DNA of 64,000 bases, taken from contig CP141154.1 of NCBI GenBank assembly GCA_035233585.1, positions 84,200,501-84,264,500 of the forward strand, in the 5' to 3' direction. Positions within the stretch are counted from its first letter, which is position 1. Each line of letters starts with the position of its first letter. The notes below the pieces were generated by a model. It was not told the DNA's origin. It searched no databases and saw only the letters and a list, made by a program, of their open reading frames with translations. The stretch comes from Antiaris toxicaria (Eukaryota; Streptophyta; Magnoliopsida; Rosales; Moraceae). The translations under genes were made by a program, and so were the position numbers. Below, in pieces: positions 60,299 to 64,000 of this stretch.

Positions 60299-62727
60299 TG
60301 TAGGAATTAAATCGGTAAAAACATATCAAAGTGGCGCAGCAGAACAATAAAAATTTTTTAAGATCGTTAAATATCTTATGATGCCATATACAATAAACCA
60401 ACAACAATAAAAGTCATATCTCAAGAGGACGCCAATACTACAGGAGGAGAATGACTGGAGGGCTTCAACCAACTAGCCTTTTCTACTATTCTCCAATTCC
60501 CGGATGGCAAAGTGTGTGGGCACTCGGTTCCTCGACCGGTATGCTAGCACTGCTAGTCTTCTTTCGACCACCAAGATCTCTAAAGAACTTATTGTCACAG
60601 TGAGTTGTGCAACAATAAGCCTGTTTACCTGAGAGTCTGTGCTCTAAGAGAACTGGAGTGGCAGGACCTCTATTTATAGACTTGCATGAGGTGATCCTCT
60701 GAATTCGAATTGGATTAGGAGAAGATTTTCTCCCTTATCCACAATACAAAATCTGAAAATCCTAGGCTAATTCCAACTAGAAAATTCGGCCACTTTTAGG
60801 ATTTTGTATTCAAAATTCAAATAGGATTTTAACTTGAATTTTTATCTCCTCAATTATCCATAATAACCAAATTTCCTTAGTGCCAAAAACATGACTAGAT
60901 TTGGCCATTAAAAGTGAGGAGAATCAAAATTCAAATAGGATTTTCTAACTTGAATTTTGTCTCACCCTTATCCACAAATAACCGAAAAATCTCCTTGGAT
61001 TTATCCAATAATTTTCATCCACTTTAGATAGGGAGAGAATCAAAATTCAACTAGGATTTTCTAGCTTGAATTTCCCTTGAATGTTATCCACAAAAACCGA
61101 TTCCTCTCAAGGTGGGATTCCCTTAACAAATTCAGTTTTTCTTGATAAATTTAGGATTCAAAATTCAAGTAGGATTCAAACAAGATTTTCCTCTCCTTTA
61201 TCCAAATCAAAACCAAATTTTCTCTTATGGATAAACCACAAAAAATTTGAATCCTTCATGGATTGTGATTCAAAATTTGAATTCAAATTTCAAAGTTTAA
61301 ATTTCAAAATTCAAACTTTAAATTCAAAATTCAAATTTAAATTTCAAATTCGAATTTCAAATTTAAATTTCAAATTCAAAATTTAAATTTCAAATTTCAA
61401 AATTCAAAATTCAAAATTCAAATTTCAAACTTCACAAAAAGTTGTATTTCAAATTTTGTTCTCATGGATAATTTTCTACAACTACAATCCAATCTCAAAT
61501 AAAATCATGGCAACTTTATTTAGAGTTTGAATAGTTGTATACTCTATTATCCAAAATAAAATATGAATTCAACCAGAAAGAATCTTGTTCACCATTCTAA
61601 TCCTATGTCAACACCATCTATGCATAATCAATTAGCTAATAAGCATACACAAATCAGTTTGCCAATCATTAAGGAATTATGTAGAGCTAGTAGAGGGACT
61701 AATTGGACATATATAATCGGGCTCCCGTGAATCTATATGATCATCATTCTATATCGAACAACTCAATCATATGATCACTAATTTCAGAGTCACACCACTA
61801 TAAAACTGAAACTGAACTCCCAATTATATACTGTGTCACGTAAGCCTGTGACGAGCTACTATCCAATGACCTTATCATATATGCAAAACCCTCATATGAT
61901 ATCCATGATCAGCCTTAGGTCAAAGTCCGTTTAATCCTACTGATCAGGCTATCTTAAAGTTCCATTATACTACTGAATAAGAAAATGATTATTCACCATA
62001 TATGAATAAGAAATCATCTACCCAGCAGACAACCCAAGGCCTTGTCCATTTTCACATCCAGTATAATGCCTTTAAGATGATACCTTTAACTCCTTGGAGC
62101 TATGATTCCAATATCTGTAAACAAACCCTTCATCGTATACAAGTCATGCACCCAACGAATCAGTCTATAAGCTTACTACCTCTGAGACACTTTAGTCATT
62201 GGAACATCAAAGCACACAAGTCATATATATGAAGTAGTTTATTTACTTAGGATTAAGGTTATTGCATAATGAACATCAAAAGCAGATTGATCCACTCATA
62301 GTGAACTACGTAGATCAATCACACTTTTGTCCCGGTCTAATATGTCACCACCAAGCAACATATCTATGTCTCTACTTGGGAGTCTATGCTCTGGACAGTC
62401 AAGACAAACCATCCCTATCATGGCTTTAGACAACATAATAGTCTTAATATGAGTTAGATGCTTGGTCTAACCGCATAGACTACAGACCTTAGTTTAGATC
62501 GCTTACTTTAGAACATTGTCTTCTCGCATACAAAAGTCTATTGCATGTAACGTTCTAACAGTTTTAACACAAGCAGTCAGCGAGCCATATTTGCTTACAT
62601 TTACTTTAACATGTAAATAGAATAAGGACAAACAGTAATGTAATGAATAACCTCTATATATAATATTATTATCCAGTTCAAAATAAATACATCAATATGT
62701 CTCTCATGCTTAGGGCATTTCCCAACA
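60299..62727 (-). mobile_element. Copia solo LTR (-), 2,429 bp, inside Copia-2
   Basis: TGTAGGAATT (60299) to CCCAACA (62727), flanked by CATGT (60294-60298) and CAAGT (62728-62732), a 5-bp duplication with one mismatch. It splits the RNase H of an element of the same LTR family and in the same orientation. TATTTATA is at 60671-60678 and the AAATTTGAA array is at about 61268-61440. Confidence 0.92.
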
Positions 62728-64000
62728 CAAGTGCCCTCTAATAATGTGATACTTCCGATCTATGTGCTTGGTCCTCTTGTGGTGCCGAGATTCCCTTGTG
62801 TTGGCAATAGCCCCAGTGTTATCACAGTAAAGTGTGATAGGCTTGTCAACACCCGGATTGACCTCAAGGTCTCTAAGGAACTTGCCGAGCCAAACCACTT
62901 CTTTAGATGCCTCAGCTGTAGCCACCTACTCAGCCTCCATCGTAGAGTCAGCTTTGTAACCCTGCTTCATGCTCCTCCACACAATGGCGCCTCCTCTGAG
63001 TAAGAACACTGATCTTGATGTCGATTTCCTCAAATTCTTGCAAGTCTGGAAGTCTAAGTCCATGTATCCTACAGGTATTAGGTTCCCTCCAGAATACACC
63101 AGCATATAATCCCTCATTCTCTTAAGATATTTGAGTGTATGCTTCACTGCTTGCCAGTGCTTGATTCTAGGATTCGTTTAATATCGACTCACCATACCTG
63201 CTATAAAACATATATCTAGGCGAGTACAAAGCATAGTGTACATAAGGCTACCCACAGCGAACCTTACTCATGTGCTCTTTTTCATCCGATGTCTTGGGAC
63301 AGTCATCCAATGAAAGAGCTAGACCGACAATGGAAGGTTACGAACCTTTCTTTGCCTCTTGCATTGTATATTTGTCAATTATTTTATCTGTGTATGAACC
63401 CTAGGATAATACTATCATTTTGTTCTTTCGATCTCTAAAGAGACGAATGCCTAGAACATAATTAGCTTTTCTTAAGTCCTTCATGTCAAACTATTAGTTC
63501 AGCCAAAGCTTGACCGATGATGAATTCCCTACATCATTCCTAATAAGTAGTATATCATCGACATAGAGTACTAGAAAGACCACTTTACCATCCTTAATAT
63601 GTTTATAAACACAGGGTTCATCAATGTTCTGCTCAAAATCGAATGTTTTGATCGCTTGATCAACGTTTGGTTCCATGAGCGGGATGCTTGCTTTAATCTA
63701 TAAATGGATGTAAGCAACTTGCAGACTTTTCTTTCTTGGCCTTTTGCTACGAACCCTTTAGGCTGTATTATGTAGATACTTTCCTCAAGATGGCCATTTA
63801 AGAATGCCGTCTTGACATCCATTTGCTAGATCTCGTAATCAAGAACCGCAACAATGGATAGAAGAATACAGATAGACTTTAGCATAGCAATAGGCGAAAA
63901 GGTTTCATTATAATCGACTCTAGCCTTTTGCATGTACCCTTTTGCAACCAGTCTACCTTTGAAAGTTTCCACTCTCTCTTCAGCATCCTTCTTTCTTTTG
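62728..64000 (-). pseudogene. pol: Copia-2 RT-RNase H, runs off right edge
   Basis: Minus-strand Copia pol. RT (63494-64000) has VDYNETFSPIAMLKS, MDVKTAFLNGHLEESIY, RLKQASRSWN and the catalytic LYVDDILL. A frameshift lies near 63660, between LKQASRSWNQ and VDQAIKTF. A connection (YLKRMRDYMLVYSGG, 62926-63147) leads to RNase H (ASKEVVWLGKFL, YCDNTGAIA, HHKRTKHIDRKYHIIRGH), with a stop between MEAE and TAEAS near 62926. The upstream half (gag to integrase and the 5' LTR) lies beyond 64000. It is better preserved than Copia-1. Confidence 0.9.

Noticed and set aside
1..64000. CRISPR arrays, rRNA or tRNA genes, bacterial operons
   Set aside because: No regularly spaced short repeats with unique spacers, no rRNA-like blocks and no cloverleaf tRNA were seen. 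The TGGTATCAGAGC array is a PBS repeat, not a CRISPR.

Overview
The window looks like nuclear DNA from a flowering plant, probably a eudicot. It is AT-rich and almost entirely LTR retrotransposons of the chromodomain Ty3/Gypsy (Tekay/Del-like) and Ty1/Copia types, with one PIF/Harbinger transposase relic at the left end. I found no intact host gene, rRNA, tRNA or CRISPR array. The species cannot be named from the sequence. Element names used here (Gypsy-1/2/3, Copia-1/2) are local labels. Layout, left to right: (1) 275-1711 is a PIF/Harbinger transposase pseudogene on + with two recognisable introns. (2) 2911-6807 is a 3.9 kb Gypsy solo LTR (minus) with target duplication AAAAC. (3) 6813-8289 is unassigned, with a CT-rich tract and a GC-richer island. 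(4) 9156-27362 is a three-level nest. The 3' LTR of an old minus-strand Copia (Copia-1) is split by a plus-strand Copia solo LTR (duplication CAAAT). That solo LTR is itself split by a complete 13.5 kb minus-strand Gypsy element (Gypsy-2, 12241-25718, duplication AATCA). (5) 27363-31472 is the decayed Copia-1 polyprotein. (6) 31473-34717 is AT-rich and partly LTR-like. (7) 34718-48231 is a complete plus-strand Gypsy element (Gypsy-1, duplication ATATT), a sister copy of Gypsy-2 lying head-to-head with it. (8) 48237-57699 is an older, diverged Gypsy element (Gypsy-3, +). Its gag is interrupted by a Copia solo LTR (52211-54628, duplication TGTTG) and its integrase is cut off by the next insertion. 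(9) 57700-64000 is a minus-strand Copia element (Copia-2) that runs off the right edge. Its RNase H is interrupted by another solo LTR of its own family (60299-62727, duplication CATGT/CAAGT). Gypsy-1 and Gypsy-2 have LTRs of about 3.6 kb, an initiator-Met-type primer binding site, a gag-protease-RT-RNase H-integrase-chromodomain reading frame, and a polypurine tract. Both gag-pol frames are broken by stops and frameshifts, so neither copy is autonomous now. Two features of this family stand out. First, the primer-binding-site region is a tandem array of 58-bp units, each carrying its own PBS, an inverted repeat and a mimic of the LTR 3' end (four PBS copies in Gypsy-1, three in Gypsy-2, with the units in a different order). 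Second, a separate gag-like ORF without a zinc knuckle lies between the PBS and the normal gag. It is intact in Gypsy-1, has one stop in Gypsy-2, and survives in the diverged Gypsy-3 as a 996-bp frame broken only by stops. These are the best candidates for something not previously described.
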